This document shows, piece by piece, positions 45,263 through 55,815 of a stretch of 64,000 nucleotides of DNA. The stretch spans positions 1-64,000 of the forward strand of contig JAGVSM010002717.1 in NCBI GenBank assembly GCA_022494885.1, in the 5' to 3' direction. The notes beneath the pieces were generated by a model. It had not been told where the DNA came from. It did not search any database and saw only the letters and a program-made list of their open reading frames with translations. Source of the stretch: Micrasema longulum (lineage: Eukaryota; Arthropoda; Insecta; Trichoptera; Brachycentridae). The position numbers and the translations under genes were made by a program. Positions within the stretch are counted from its first letter, which is position 1; each line of letters opens with the position of its first letter.

Positions 45263-46446
45263 ATTATTTATTATTTATTCATTTATTCTGTTCATTAACG
45301 CCCAAAAGGTATTTACTAAAAATAAAAATAAAAATGAAATACATGCTTACAAACTAAATAATAAACACAGAATATACAGAAAAAATATGTGAAATTAGTT
45401 ATAAAGGATATAATAAAAAGTTTTACAAGTAAAAAAAAAAAACAATAATAACAAAGATATGCAGGAAAAAACAGTAAGCATATAAACAAAAAATGCAAAA
45501 ATATAAGCTTATGAAATAAATTCTGTAAAGCAAACAATAAATAAAGTTTTTTTTTTTTTGGTTCGTGTACCTGCACACAAATCTGGTCATCTGCAAGTGT
45601 TTACTAGTACTTAATTTAACTCGGCTGATGAGTCTTAACTACATAAAATAAAGTAATCTGCTAATTAAATACTTAACTTCAATATCAATGCATAGATGGC
45701 GCTTTCAACTCGCTTGTGGATGGGTTCTTGATTCGTAGCATATATACAAAAACCAAAAATGTTACCTGGTGTGGATATTCACTAAATAAGCGTTATGGGG
45801 AATGTTGTAGTACCTACATAAAGTGGCCACTTAACCCAGCCAATGACAGGTCATAAGCCCTGTAAACGCTCGAATATCCATAATCCTGAATCTTGAATTT
45901 GAAAAAATTCTACCTCATCTCTGCAGGGATATAAATAAAAAAAATAAATAAAAAAAAGTGTTACGGTAAGCAAAAAATACATTTTTAATTTAAACTAATA
46001 AACAAGCAGGCATATATTATCACAAAAAAATAAGAATCTATGAAATGCGAATTTGCCAATACTACAATGCAATTTGATATAATAGTAAAAAATTAAAAAC
46101 AAGTATAAGGTAATAAAAATAAACAAGTAAGTATTTTTTTAATTTATGGAATTGAATTGTCAATAATAGTTTGACGAGCAGCTACAAATAAACTTGATAT
46201 TGTGGACTTATAAGATAGTAAAGAATTGGACAGAATGTCTGCAGCCGTTCCATAAGTGTTACCTAATCTATGCAGTCTCGGTATCAATGAATTGTTTTAT
46301 TGGTTGGAAGAAGTACTGGAGCAATGAAACAATAAAGTACTCCTAGTGTTGACAGCAGGTACTCTAAAGTTAATCAATTCAAGTATTTTTGGTGCGTCAA
46401 AAAGAGAGTTTACAATTTTATACAGTACAATGAGATCATTAAGAAT
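45263..46446 (-). mobile_element. Antisense copy of LINE J7 nested in the host copy
   Basis: On the minus strand, 46446 to 46218 repeats the ORF2 end of 44986-45262 (the peptide around LINFRVPAV is broken by stops), and 46217 to 45263 is its 3' UTR ending in AATGAATAAATAATAAATA. The flanks read CTGTCCAATTAT on the left and TTTAATTATCTTATAAG on the right. The uninterrupted sequence in the inserted copy reads CTGTCCAATTCTTTACTATC, so an AATTA(T) target duplication is likely. The copy is itself interrupted at 45547-45957. Confidence 0.75.
45547..45957 (+). mobile_element. Insertion within the nested LINE, carrying an M1 arm
   Basis: Splits the LINE UTR between AATAAAG and GTGTTACGG, which are contiguous at 46714-46735 (reverse complement). 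It starts with a T run, contains GTACCTGCACACAAATCTGG and other unassigned sequence, and at 45820-45935 has the M1 right half (AAGTGGCCACTTAACCCAGC, CAATGACAGGTCATAAGCCC, CATCTCTGCAGGG). It ends in an A-rich run. Either a composite non-autonomous element or an M1 copy with acquired sequence. Confidence 0.5.
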
Positions 46447-46990
46447 TCTTCTTTAATTATCTTATAAGTCCACAATATCAAGTGTATTTGTAGCTGCTTG
46501 TCAAACTTTTATTGACAATTCAATCCCATAAATTAAATAAATACTTACTTGTTTATTTTTATTACCTTTTACTTGTTTTTTTTTTTACTATTATATCAAA
46601 TTGCATTGTAGTTTTGGCAAATACGCATTTCATAGATACATATTTTTATTTCTCATTTTTTGGGATAATATATGCTTACTTGTTTATTAGTTTAACTTAA
46701 AAATGTCTTTCTTGCTTACCGTAACACTTTATTTATTGTTTGCTTCACAGAATTTATTTCATAAGCTTATATCTTTGCATTTTTTGTTTATATGCTCACT
46801 GTTTTTTCTTGCATACCTTTGTTATTATTGTTCTTTTTTTTTTCTTTGTAAAACTTTTTATTATATCCTTTCTAACTAATTTCACATATTTTTTTCTGTA
46901 TATTATGTATATTATTTAGTATGTTAGCATGTATTTCATTTTTATTTTTTGTAAATGCCTTTTTGGCTTTAATGAATAAAATTAAAAAAA
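46447..46990 (+). repeat. LINE J7, host copy 3' UTR (resumed)
   Basis: TCTTATAAGTCCACAATATC, ATTTGTAGCTGCTTGTCAAA, AATTGCATTGTAGTTTTGGC, GCTTACCGTAACACTTTATT and GTAAATGCCTTTTTGGC, ending in AATGAATAAAATTAAAAAAA. These are the reverse complement, in order, of 46210-45263 with the 45547-45957 insert removed. The 62-codon frame at 46512-46700 is an artefact of T-richness. Confidence 0.75.
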
Positions 46991-47009
46991 TAAAATTATA
47001 GTAATAATA

Positions 47010-47120
47010 AGTCTAGGCATTTACAAAGCTTATGACCCATCATCGGCTGGGTTAAGAGATCACTTTTCTCTTTGTGAAACATTCACTATTCTGCCAATAG
47101 GTAGTTAAGTTCCACATTCA
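47010..47120 (+). repeat. Foldback family M1, left half
   Basis: GTCTAGGCATTTACAAAGCT, TATGACCCATCATCGGCTGG, GTTAAGAGATCACTTTTCTC and AACATTCACTATTCTGCC. It directly follows the A-rich end of LINE J7. Confidence 0.6.
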
Positions 47121-47324
47121 CGTATGGCATTTTTCGATTCTTGGTTTGTAAATATCGATGAAGGATCTGTAAATAATATAGTCAATTGCTTCATATTTGT
47201 TGACGTATCTAATATTGACATTTATCTCGCTAGGAAAAAATCTAAAATTGGTCTATAAAGATTTAAACATGCCATTATTCATTAATAAATTATTTTTTTT
47301 AGTACTGTAAAACGTGTAATTATT

Positions 47325-47500
47325 TTTTTCACTTTGTGCTCTAATGGTCAGCGTGTTTACCTACCTTGGAATGTTTCGGATTCAAGAGTCCCTGAGCTGA
47401 CACCTAAAGTGTAGCACTGATCATTTTTCTTTACTTTTAAAGACAGTTGTAAATTATTCCTTTGCGCGCAATGATGTAACATCATGTTACCACTAGTAAA
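47325..47500 (+). repeat. SINE family 3 copy, diverged
   Basis: Head TCTAATGGTCAGCGTGTTTA, CCTACCTTGG and CGGATTCAAG. Body GTCCCTGAGCTGACACC, AAGTGTAGCACTGATCA, TTGCGCGCAATGATG and CATGTTACCACTAG. Confidence 0.55.
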
Positions 47501-48104
47501 AGACTGAATATTCTAAAGTTTAAACTTTTGAAAAAAAAAAAAACGGAGACATACTGATTAATAATTCCTTTTCCATACTTTATGCAAATTAACATATAAT
47601 TTAGCCTCTTTAAAGCAAAATAAACTAAACATCATAAATACGTCGCTTATATTACGTGCGCGCGTCCCCCATCACTGTCATCAACTGACTGAAGGATTAA
47701 TATGTTTTACCCAACACCCGTCACAGAACAACGTCTCTGTCTTCTTTGTTATGAGTTATGTCTTCGTGCTCTTTCTTTTACAGATGTGTTGTTAAATTAG
47801 CGGACATTAAATTTTCACGTAGCAAGGATAATTACTTTTTGTATAAACGTATAACATAGTTATACAAATTTTACATTCCGAATTCGGTGTGAAAATGTCC
47901 ATTTGAAGATTACAAAAAAATTAAAATTCATAATTTAAACAAATAAATTAGATATATCAAGTCTTGCATCCTATGTGGACAAGTGTGACATCACAGCCAC
48001 ACAAGAGTTAAATGCAATGCCATACCCTATGCAGCATTAGATGCAGAAAAATAATAATAAAAATAGGTAAATAAGGCAGTCAATTTTTGCAATATAAAGA
48101 TATG
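47501..48104. other. Gene-free interval
   Basis: No feature recognised. Confidence 0.4.
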
Positions 48105-48240
48105 GCGGCCTCCGTGGTGTAGTGGTCAAGACGCTTGACTCACGCACGGAAGGTTCCGGGTTCGATTCCCGGTGAGAACACAAAAAATAAAATGTGATTT
48201 ACCACTGTAATTGGGCCTCCTGGCCTGTTGTGGTGCAAAA
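48105..48240 (+). repeat. tRNA-Val-like SINE, family 1
   Basis: Head GGCGGCCTCCGTGGTGTAGT, GGTCAAGACGCTTGACTCAC and GGTTCCGGGTTCGATTCCCG. An internal deletion removes the AAGCCTGG...GTAAT part of the body seen at 22027-22200. The 3' end TTGGGCCTCCTGGCCTG, TTGTGGTGC is intact. The head is identical or nearly so to the 22-kb copy, which suggests a recent spread. Confidence 0.85.
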
Positions 48241-49094
48241 AACCGAAATGAAATTAAATGAAATGAGAAATGAAAAACAGATTTTAAATGACATGAGAGT
48301 GAAAAATAGTTGAAAATATTTTTTTTTTAATATCAACCAGCAATTTTTTAAAAATCTCTTAACAAAAGATTACAATTTTATGCCAATTGTACTTTTCAAA
48401 AAATATAAGAAAAATAAGTAGAAAAGGATAAATTAAAAAATTTCTTCATCGAATTTGGCTATTAAAATTATTCCAATATTCTATTCATAAGATTCTGAAA
48501 GATATTGGTATATTTTTAAATATAATTACTACAGACATCGCAGTAAGAAAGGTTTTCGTAATTAGATTCGGTACTAATACCCAGTTTAATCAGGTTAACT
48601 CCTTTGGGATTCTATCCTAAGTCTACCTAATTCTTGAACAAGTCCCTTAGGAATTCATAAGTCTTCTATGAATGTGACGATTTTATCGTTTTAATTAAGA
48701 TTTTATTATGTAATTTTAACTTGTTATTTTATTACGATTTATTTTTTGTGACTTAAAAACTTAAATAAAACAATAAAATAAATTTCTAAAAAAATCAAGA
48801 TTTATTAATAAATAAAAAAATACAGAAAATGCGCAAAACTTAACATGGGTGCATGACTATTTAGGATCAGTTGTTCAAAAAAATTTTAATGCTTGAATTT
48901 AATTATGTAATAATATGGTCTCCCAATTATAACATTCATATTATGCGGATTGAATATATTATGTTTATGTGATCATTGTTAATTTTAATTTTGGCTATTA
49001 TTTAAAAATGTACATTCTTCCAATTTCATTATGTTGTATTCCAACTTAACACTGGGCTCTTGGCCGCGTAAGAGATACGTTATTACTATTGTTT
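48241..49094. other. Gene-free interval
   Basis: Nothing recognised. Confidence 0.35.
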
Positions 49095-49478
49095 TGTAAT
49101 ATATATGTATTTTTATTTATTTATTTAACTTTTACATTGGCGGGATTTGTACATTGGCGGGCTTATTGCCAAATGGCAATTTCTTCCAACCAACCAATAA
49201 AATAAAGTTTTATTTTTATAATTCAAGTTACGGAACATATTCAATATAAGAAAAAAAGATTAAAAAGCTAAAGATATATAAAAATAGAAATAAACGTATT
49301 TGTTTATAAATTACCTTAAATCAAAACTATTACTCAATCGGAAAAGGGAAAAAAGAGGAAAGAGAAAAGGAGGAGAGATTAAGGAAGAGAAAGGAGATGT
49401 TTCTTCAGACGTGATTTAAACAGAGATAATGTAGTAACATCTTTGATGGTGGATGGGAGATGATTCCACAGTCGAGTA
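49095..49478 (-). repeat. LINE family J1, 3' fragment
   Basis: Almost collinear with 40100-40480: the hairpin ATTGCCAAATGGCAAT (about 49164-49180), ACCAACCAATAAAATAA, the purine-rich run and TGGTGGATGGGAGATGATTC near 49445. It is cut abruptly after CACAGTCGA at 49474, whereas the 40-kb copy continues. A short direct duplication (TACATTGGCGGG twice at about 49132-49162) precedes the hairpin. Confidence 0.8.
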
Positions 49479-50114
49479 TGAATAAATATAAACATAAATA
49501 AATCGGTTAAACGTAAATTTTTAAAATCGTCAATATTTAGAAATGGATTGAATGAATTAGTATTAACTATTATGATTCATTAGAATACTTTCGAATTTTC
49601 AGTTTAGACTTTAGAAGGGTTTTGGCTGGTTTAATATTATTTCACAAAATATTATCTAACTTTATAGATGCCCATGATATCCGTGCTCAGATTGATTTTT
49701 AACTACCTCACAGTTACTTGTTGTACCAATCCGAGGATCCTTAAACAAAATCTCACTTAACTGCACTGTCCATGAGTTCCTACAGCAAAGGCACGCATTC
49801 AAGAAGCAAGCAGTGTTATCACTCCTGGCTAGAGATGGCACACTTACCATATACGCCTAGATCATGCTATAACTAAACCTATTGAACATTAAAATATATT
49901 CTAAGATTGTTGAGGTTGAGATAAGATAATTCAACGTGTTATTTATAAATAATACCTATTAGGACTTTAATAAGCCTAGATTGGCTTAAACAAAAACTTC
50001 AGTCAAATTAAAGCCAAATAATAAATAGTCTTGTTTTCTTAAAATACAGAAATAGACAACATGCCATGTGAATATTCTAATTTGTTTCATCGATAATAAA
50101 TAAAACAAAATTAT
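49479..50114. other. Gene-free interval
   Basis: Nothing recognised. Confidence 0.4.
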
Positions 50115-50830
50115 TGTTTATAAATGTTTTATTTTATTTTATTTGGGAAATCAACAGTTCTTCATACATATTTACAGTAAACAAACAGATTTAGTGTATA
50201 AACTCAAAACTTATAACAGATTTCCACAAAGTATACAAAGTTAGCAAAGAAAATATATTACATATCAAATAAATTCATATAAGTTTATACATATGAACAT
50301 GTAATTTTCATGTACTCATTAATATTTTTCAATAATCAAATATTTTTTCATATATTTTTTAAGAACAGTAAGTTAATGTAAATTGGGCGGGATTAGGACA
50401 AAAATGCTTGAAGAGAGGATAAGGAGGGGAAGGGAGATGTACATATTTATTATTATAATGTCTACTAAGTTACATAATGCTTTTTTAGTGTAAATTTTAA
50501 ATCTGACAGAGTGATGTTTGTGTAATCTATATCTTTAAATTTTGTATTATACACTGAAAAAGTCCTACGAAAAAAAGCATTTTTAACATTCGATGTTTTA
50601 CTTATTGATACATGAAACAGGTGGTACCGTCTACAAATCCTGGCTGACACATGTATTGTTATTAAACTAAGTAGTTCTGTACAGTCAACTATTCCTGTCA
50701 TAATTTTGTAAATCAGTAGTTGGTCCGCACACACTCTGCGGTACTGTAGAAAAGTGATTCCATGGAAGGTGGAGGAAGTGAGAGTTGATACATATGAAAT
50801 ACCGGTTTTGTATTTCAGGCACTTTATAAA
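50115..50830 (-). pseudogene. LINE ORF2 C-terminus and 3' UTR (J8)
   Basis: Minus-strand frame open from about 50820 to 50465: FHGITFLQYRRVCADQLLIY, KIMTGIVDCTELLSLITIHV, ISKTSNVKNAFFRRTFSVYN and TLSDLKFTLKKHYV. LxYRRxxADxLLxYKIxxGIxDCxELLSLI is the standard end of Jockey/CR1-like ORF2. About 115 codons without a stop, which suggests a moderately young copy. The 3' UTR ends in a minus-strand AAATAAAATAAAATAAAAC tail at 50123-50142. A related copy lies at 52630-53160. Confidence 0.8.
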
Positions 50831-50867
50831 TATGTTTTGAATATTTTCTATTCTATGTTATTTTACT

Positions 50868-51115
50868 TAACCCATGACCGCTCCCTGGGTGGAGCATATA
50901 GTGCCCAAGACATCTTTTCAGGCTGCTCTGTCTGCAGGCAACTTCCGTGTGTCCTCCCAAGTCAGGTCCGCATCCCGTAGTTTAGGCGTGAACCGCCGAC
51001 GAATTTTCAGCCGTAGACATTCAGAACCACTATACATGATGCTTTTTAAAGTAGGCAAGGGTAGTGAAAGCTCTCGGGAGACACCTGCAGTATTTGTTCT
51101 AGCCAGCCATATCGC
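50868..51115 (-). pseudogene. Retroelement ORF2 extreme C-terminus
   Basis: Minus strand: RRFTPKLRDADLTWEDTRKL, PADRAA, a stop where TGG would read Trp, then KDVLGTICSTQGAVMG. The order (basic region, LTWED, ADRAAWKxV, short end) matches the last 45 residues of some non-LTR ORF2 proteins. A mirror-image plus-strand frame at 50874-51119 is the shadow of this. Confidence 0.55.
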
Positions 51116-52284
51116 CTAGCAGTATTTTTATGGAGGACCTATTTTTAAAACTCAATAGTTTGTTGTTTTGGGCACTAGTGAGGTGTCACAATCCGAATTT
51201 GTAGAGAAGAATAGCTGTAATGCATGCATTGCGTCACCAGCAGTGTGTATCATAGGTTAGCATTATATTAGTTACTATTTTATAAAACGTAATTTAAAAT
51301 AAAATAATTGACGCCTTGAATAAAAATGCATTTCCATATTTGTTTGCTAGCGTGTGATTATAATTATTTATATTTAGAAATTTACGTTTTTCTAATATCA
51401 TACTTCGCTTGCATAATAAACAAACAAGGGTAGCAGTCTCGATAATTACCTTCATTAACGAAAACATAGCGGGAATAATTAAAACGTGTGTTTCCCCCAT
51501 TTCGGTTTAAAATTCCTGGGAGCTTTTCAGAAACATTAGAGAAAAAAATTAAACCAAAACGGTAACGAGGTAATGGGTGGGCTGTAAAATAAAACCAAAT
51601 CTTTAAACAGAGTTGGAACACTGTTTCAGATTTAACCGTGTTATTTTTTTGGCACATGGTGGGGCCGAAAGGTAAAACAGAAGCTAAAATTTCAAAATAC
51701 ATAGACAAAAATTTTACATTAACACTGCCAATGGGCTTTATGAACCTAATAGTATAAATAATAAGTCGATTATGTATTCATAATAACACCTGTACTTTAC
51801 ATTTTTAATCAATGACTCGCAAAAGTAATATTCTCTATCAAATTTAAAATATCTAATATGATACTAATTTAAAGAACAGTCAACTTAAATAAATCATTGA
51901 CAACAACCGATCAACAACATTAATCTCGTAACTAGTCAAAATCTAAGAAAATTGTACATTCTTATGCTCTTTTATCATAAAGCTAATAAAGTCATTTTAA
52001 ATAAATAAAATAAATAAATAAAGCCAATATGGCTTTCGATTTAGTTTAAGCACAGAATATGCAATATTAAACTAACAAGTTTATACATTAATTGTAGTTT
52101 AGATCTGAATCTATTTGTATTATTTTTTATTTGAATAAGAAACGCCTAACAATATAGTTTGTGCCTTCTTGTGCTTTTCTCTTTACATTTTTTTTCAGTT
52201 TCACACCTTCGATGGTTTTTTTTATCTTTGTGTCCCAATAGAGAAAGTCATTATGCTTAATCTAATAACTTTTATTTACATATA
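51116..52284. other. Gene-free interval
   Basis: A 108-codon minus-strand frame at 51382-51708 overlaps another (51294-51500) and has no recognisable domain. No repeat recognised. Confidence 0.35.
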
Positions 52285-52440
52285 AGTTATTAATTAAAAA
52301 ATACTTGGTACACTTCCACTTATTTATTTGACCAATAAGCGTCTTCAGACTTCAGACCAGTCTGAAGATGCCCATTAGAGGTTGAAAGCGCTAATTTGTC
52401 AAATAAATAAGTGGAAGAGTGCCAAGTATTTTTTAATTTA
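52285..52440. mobile_element. Palindromic Penelope-like termini with hammerhead-like core
   Basis: Arms of about 50 bp: TTAAAAAATACTTGGTACAC and TTATTTATTTGACCAATAAG on the left, mirrored by GTCAAATAAATAAGTGGAAG and GTGCCAAGTATTTTTTAA on the right. The centre (about 52341-52390) reads CTTCAGAC, CAGACCAGTCTGAAG, ATGCCCATTAGAGG, TTGAAAGCGCTA. CTGAAGA (52362-52368) fits CUGANGA, and GAAA (52384-52387) is followed by the self-complementary AGCGCT and an A in the cleavage position. No coding part. Confidence 0.65.
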
Positions 52441-52629
52441 TAAATTATTTGTATATATAAGTTATTACATCATTACAATGGAATTTCATCAATGATTGAC
52501 AACAAATAGTTTTAATAAAATAATTTAAGATAGTTAATGTAGTCTGGTCAATATATTGTTCATTTTAACACCTTTTTTTCTGATCTTCCGTTATAAGTTG
52601 AATATACGCACTTACAGTAAAGATAATCA
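52441..52629. other. Unassigned spacer
   Basis: No feature recognised. Confidence 0.3.
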
Positions 52630-53160
52630 TAATTTATTTTTTATTTATTTTTTATTTTATTTGGATAACCATCAGCTTTCTTAAATATAAAACAAAACAA
52701 ATTACAAGTAAGCCAATTACAGTTTTTCACAAGTAACATTACAGTCAGTTAAAAAATATTCTCGAACATAAAATGAACAGTAATCTCATGTTAATAAAAA
52801 AGAAAAGAAAATACACTACAAATTATTTCGAAAGCAAATGCCGCACGTCATTACGATTATTTGCAAATAAATGTATGTTTAATGATTTTGATTATACATT
52901 AAAATTATTAAAAGTTTGCCATAAATATGAATTTTGCCTATAATTAGATGAAACAAGAGGAATGTAAAGAAAAAGGTTATTCCTTAGTACTTTGGAAGGA
53001 ACATTAATATAGAGTTTGCATATTAGTTCAGGACAGTCAATCAAACCAGAGGAAATTTTTAATAGATAAATTATATCAGCTGTTTTACGACGTTTTTGCA
53101 GAGTGATGTTTTTTATATATTTTAATACACTAATCAGGTTGTATTCAAATTTGTAAATAA
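52630..53160 (-). pseudogene. LINE ORF2 C-terminus and 3' UTR (J8-related)
   Basis: Minus strand: YKFEYNLISVLKYIKNITLQ, KRRKTADIIYLLKISSGLID, CPELICKLYINVPSKVLRNN and SYLWQTFNNFNV, then stops. Same order as J8 at 50115-50830 (RRxxADxxxLxKIxxGxxDCPEL). The 3' side ends in AT-rich sequence at 52630-52670. Confidence 0.7.
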
Positions 53161-54039
53161 TTTACTTAGCATAATTTTTATGATACAGCACCTCAAGGGC
53201 GCATAGGAATAATTTTCAATTTAGCCTCTCCACATAATCCCTAGTATACGTTATTTACAATTTGTTGCAATTTTCTAAATGACACTCTTTTACAAAAGAT
53301 CTACGTCTTCTGGCAATACAACAATAGCATAATACGAGGCCTGTTCTGAAAGCAAGTGTACTAGATTTAAATATTTTTTTAGAAAAAGCGTATTTGAGAA
53401 TAAAATATATGATTTTTTTATTACACTTGTTGACTATTTTTTAACACAATTGTCATTTTATTCAATGCATGTGGTAAGCCGTAGCACAATCTTCTTTATG
53501 ATCTCCTCGAAGAACTCTCCCGACAGATTTTTCATCCTATTGATGGGTGATATAAAACTTTATTATATTACCAAAGTAATAAAATCGTATGATACTAATA
53601 GGTAATATTAAATTTAATAATAAAATACAACAGTGTTCCGAAGTGAACGATGATTGAATTTATAATATTATATAAAAATATTATACCTACTCGTTCAAGG
53701 TCTTAGATTATTGAACTGGTATATTTTATAATACTATATTCGCAGATGGGAGTATTAGATCATTGAGAGATTTCAATCATGCGGAAGGAATTGCGATATG
53801 ACGCCATTTCCTGTGGTGAGAAGGAAGCGGAAACTTCCTGCACGCGACCACTTCCTGTTGAAAGCTCGGACCAAGCAACGTGGCTTTTGGCAAAATTCGA
53901 TTTACAATTTCCATGTAAGACATAAATAGTATTACGTTTAGAAGTAGATTGAGGGAGAAGTTTTAGATAATTGATACAAGTTAATAGTTTTATATGCACA
54001 CATATTATTTAATTATAATTGATTGATTTGATTTTTTGA
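53161..54039. other. Interval with a possible transposon terminus
   Basis: ATACGAGGCCTGTTCTGAAA at 53332-53351 resembles the terminal repeats of some mariner-like elements, but no matching opposite terminus or transposase was found. Otherwise nothing recognised; a 79-codon minus-strand frame at 53760-53999 has no known product. Confidence 0.25.
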
Positions 54040-54430
54040 TTTTGTAGAACTCCATATTTAAACTAAGAAATCAAACAATAATTTGAGTCTATTGAACGTT
54101 TTATTTTATTTTTACAAATATAAAAAATATAAAAATAAAAATTCCGTGACAATTGTTTCGCCTTGTTGGGGCATTTTCAAAGGAATGTGAAGATTAGATG
54201 GATTAAATATCCTTATATAGTTATATAACTCAAGGTACTTAAGTAGAAAATAAAAATAATCTTATAAACTATAGCATGTTTATTATCGAAGGAAAAACCA
54301 ATTCGTTTGAAAATGCCCTGACAAGACGAAACAATTGTCACGAAATTTTTGTTTTCATATTTTTATATTTGTAAAAATAGTTTCAGTAGACTCAAATCAG
54401 TGTTTGGTTTTTAATATTATAAGTTTTCAC
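54040..54430. mobile_element. Penelope-like termini as an inverted repeat (second type)
   Basis: Left arm 54046-54190 and right arm 54302-54428 are reverse complements. They share CTCAAATCAGTGTTTG-like outer sequence, a poly-AT zone, and the inner GACAATTGTTTCG (left) / CGAAACAATTGTCACG (right). Inner cores: AATGCCCCAACAAGGCGAAA on the left (minus strand) and AATGCCCTGACAAGACGAAA on the right. GAAA plus the self-complementary ACAATTGT plus C again fits hammerhead stem III and cleavage site. The 110-bp centre has no coding sequence. Confidence 0.6.
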
Positions 54431-54547
54431 ATTATATATATTTATTGCTTTTCTAATAATAAAAGGATGATATTTTGTACCTTTTTTGCACCTCAGCGAT
54501 CAATCGGGCACGGCATTTGAAATTACATATATTTAATTACAACGGAC

Positions 54548-54640
54548 GGTAAGGCTAATCTTACGCTTCAGATACCAGTCCAAAAACATTTCATTATTGT
54601 GGTGCATAACCACATTTAGAGTAAAACCCTGGATGAGAAT
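54548..54640 (-). repeat. SINE family 3, body fragment
   Basis: GACGGTAAGGCTAATCTTAC, TTCAGATACCAGTCCAAAAA and TTGTGGTGCATAAC correspond to the middle of family 3 (compare 62255-62330). Confidence 0.4.
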
Positions 54641-54739
54641 ATGATGAACAGGAAACCGTTATTTAAAAAAAAAAACTTTTAAGTGAAAGTTTGGTAAAAA
54701 GTTCAAAAAAATTAATGAGTGGATGAAGGCTTTTTAAAA

Positions 54740-55140
54740 TATTTTTTAACGTTTTACTTCTAGTGGCTGCACGGGTGCATCGGCGTCAGTTGTTATTGTC
54801 AAAAAAATTCAAACCCATCTGCTTACCCTCCCATCCCACATTATTTCTTCGACAACCGCTGCTGAATTTAGTACCAAAACGTCCGCCATACATGTTTATC
54901 CGCTCTTGCCAGTACTGTGTCTTGAAGCTTGCTACCGAAGGCCGTCCTAACGCAATAATCGCGACCGTCACGAAATTACAATATATAGTGGCAAGTGATC
55001 CAATCGAAAGAAAAGTGCTGCACGAAGGAGAAAGAAGCCAGGTACGGCCTAGTGGCAATCCCACCCTAGTTCATCTTTCCTAGTTGAGTTTGTGAACGGC
55101 AATTGACACCGGTGGGGTTGACGCCACGGTCACCCGTAAC
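54740..55140. other. GC-richer island with frames on both strands
   Basis: Open frames of 106 codons (+, 54763-55083, starting at GTG) and 92 codons (-, 54786-55064) overlap. Neither has a domain I recognise and they cannot both be real. Possibly a decayed repeat or an exon. Confidence 0.2.
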
Positions 55141-55384
55141 GCATAGTGAACTTCATCAATAAATAAAAATAATCCTAAAAAATACCATCCACTTTTATCT
55201 CGTTATTATCGCATAAGCTTTTTAGCCATAAGGCTTTGCATCGAAGGAAATTTTGGTTTCTGAGTCTTTCCCCACCATCTCGTTTAAATAGAAGATACAT
55301 ATTAGTTTTAAAATTAAAACTACTTCGCAACATGCGCACAGTAACAAAAAGCCATTTTATTTTTTTTAATGTTACCCATGTCGT

Positions 55385-55815
55385 TCAATTTGTTTTTCCT
55401 TCTGTGCCATATCAAGTTCTTCTCAAGTTGGAGATCACTCTGGAGTAGGTATCTCCGTCCTGTGCCAACCGGAACTGCTCCTTAACCTGCGCACTTCCGT
55501 CCAGTCACGGATGTTCCTCAGCCAGGATATCTAACGCCTTCCAACTCCACGCTTTTTCTCGATCTTCCCCACCATAATAAGCTGTAGAATTACTCTGCGC
55601 TTGATGTGGTCCAGCTATTCGAATTTTCTCTGCTTTATTAAGAACATTAGTTATATGATTAATATTTAAGGTATTTACTTTGTGGTCAAACATTTAGTAA
55701 CATTAGTTTACTTTCGACACTGGCTTGTCTCAGAATCTCCGCGTTGGTCACCTAATATGTCCACAGAATTCTCAACATTCTTTGATAAAGTCATATTTTA
55801 AAATACTGTAATTGG
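55385..55815 (-). pseudogene. Retroelement ORF2 C-terminal remnant (RTE-like class B)
   Basis: Minus strand in pieces: YVTNAEILRQASVESKLM (about 55700-55760; VTNxEILRxA is typical of RTE-like C-terminal regions), then NVLNKAEKIRIAGPHQAQSN and REKAWSWKALDILAEEHP at 55505-55693, a stop, then SAQVKEQFRLAQDGDTYSRV. The last piece matches 36190-36310. Several frame breaks; no palm domain. Confidence 0.6.

Noticed and set aside
48105..48182. tRNA-Val gene
   Set aside because: The head has good box A and box B, but it continues into a SINE body repeated at 10.3 and 22 kb, and the acceptor stem does not close.
51382..51708. 108-codon minus-strand gene
   Set aside because: No domain recognised, overlaps another frame, and no promoter or splice signals seen.
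53332..53560. Mariner element
   Set aside because: A terminus-like ATACGAGGCCTGTTC was seen, but no second terminus and no transposase phrase was readable.
54763..55083. 106-codon plus-strand gene
   Set aside because: Starts at GTG, overlaps a 92-codon antisense frame, and no family recognised. Listed only as a GC-richer island.
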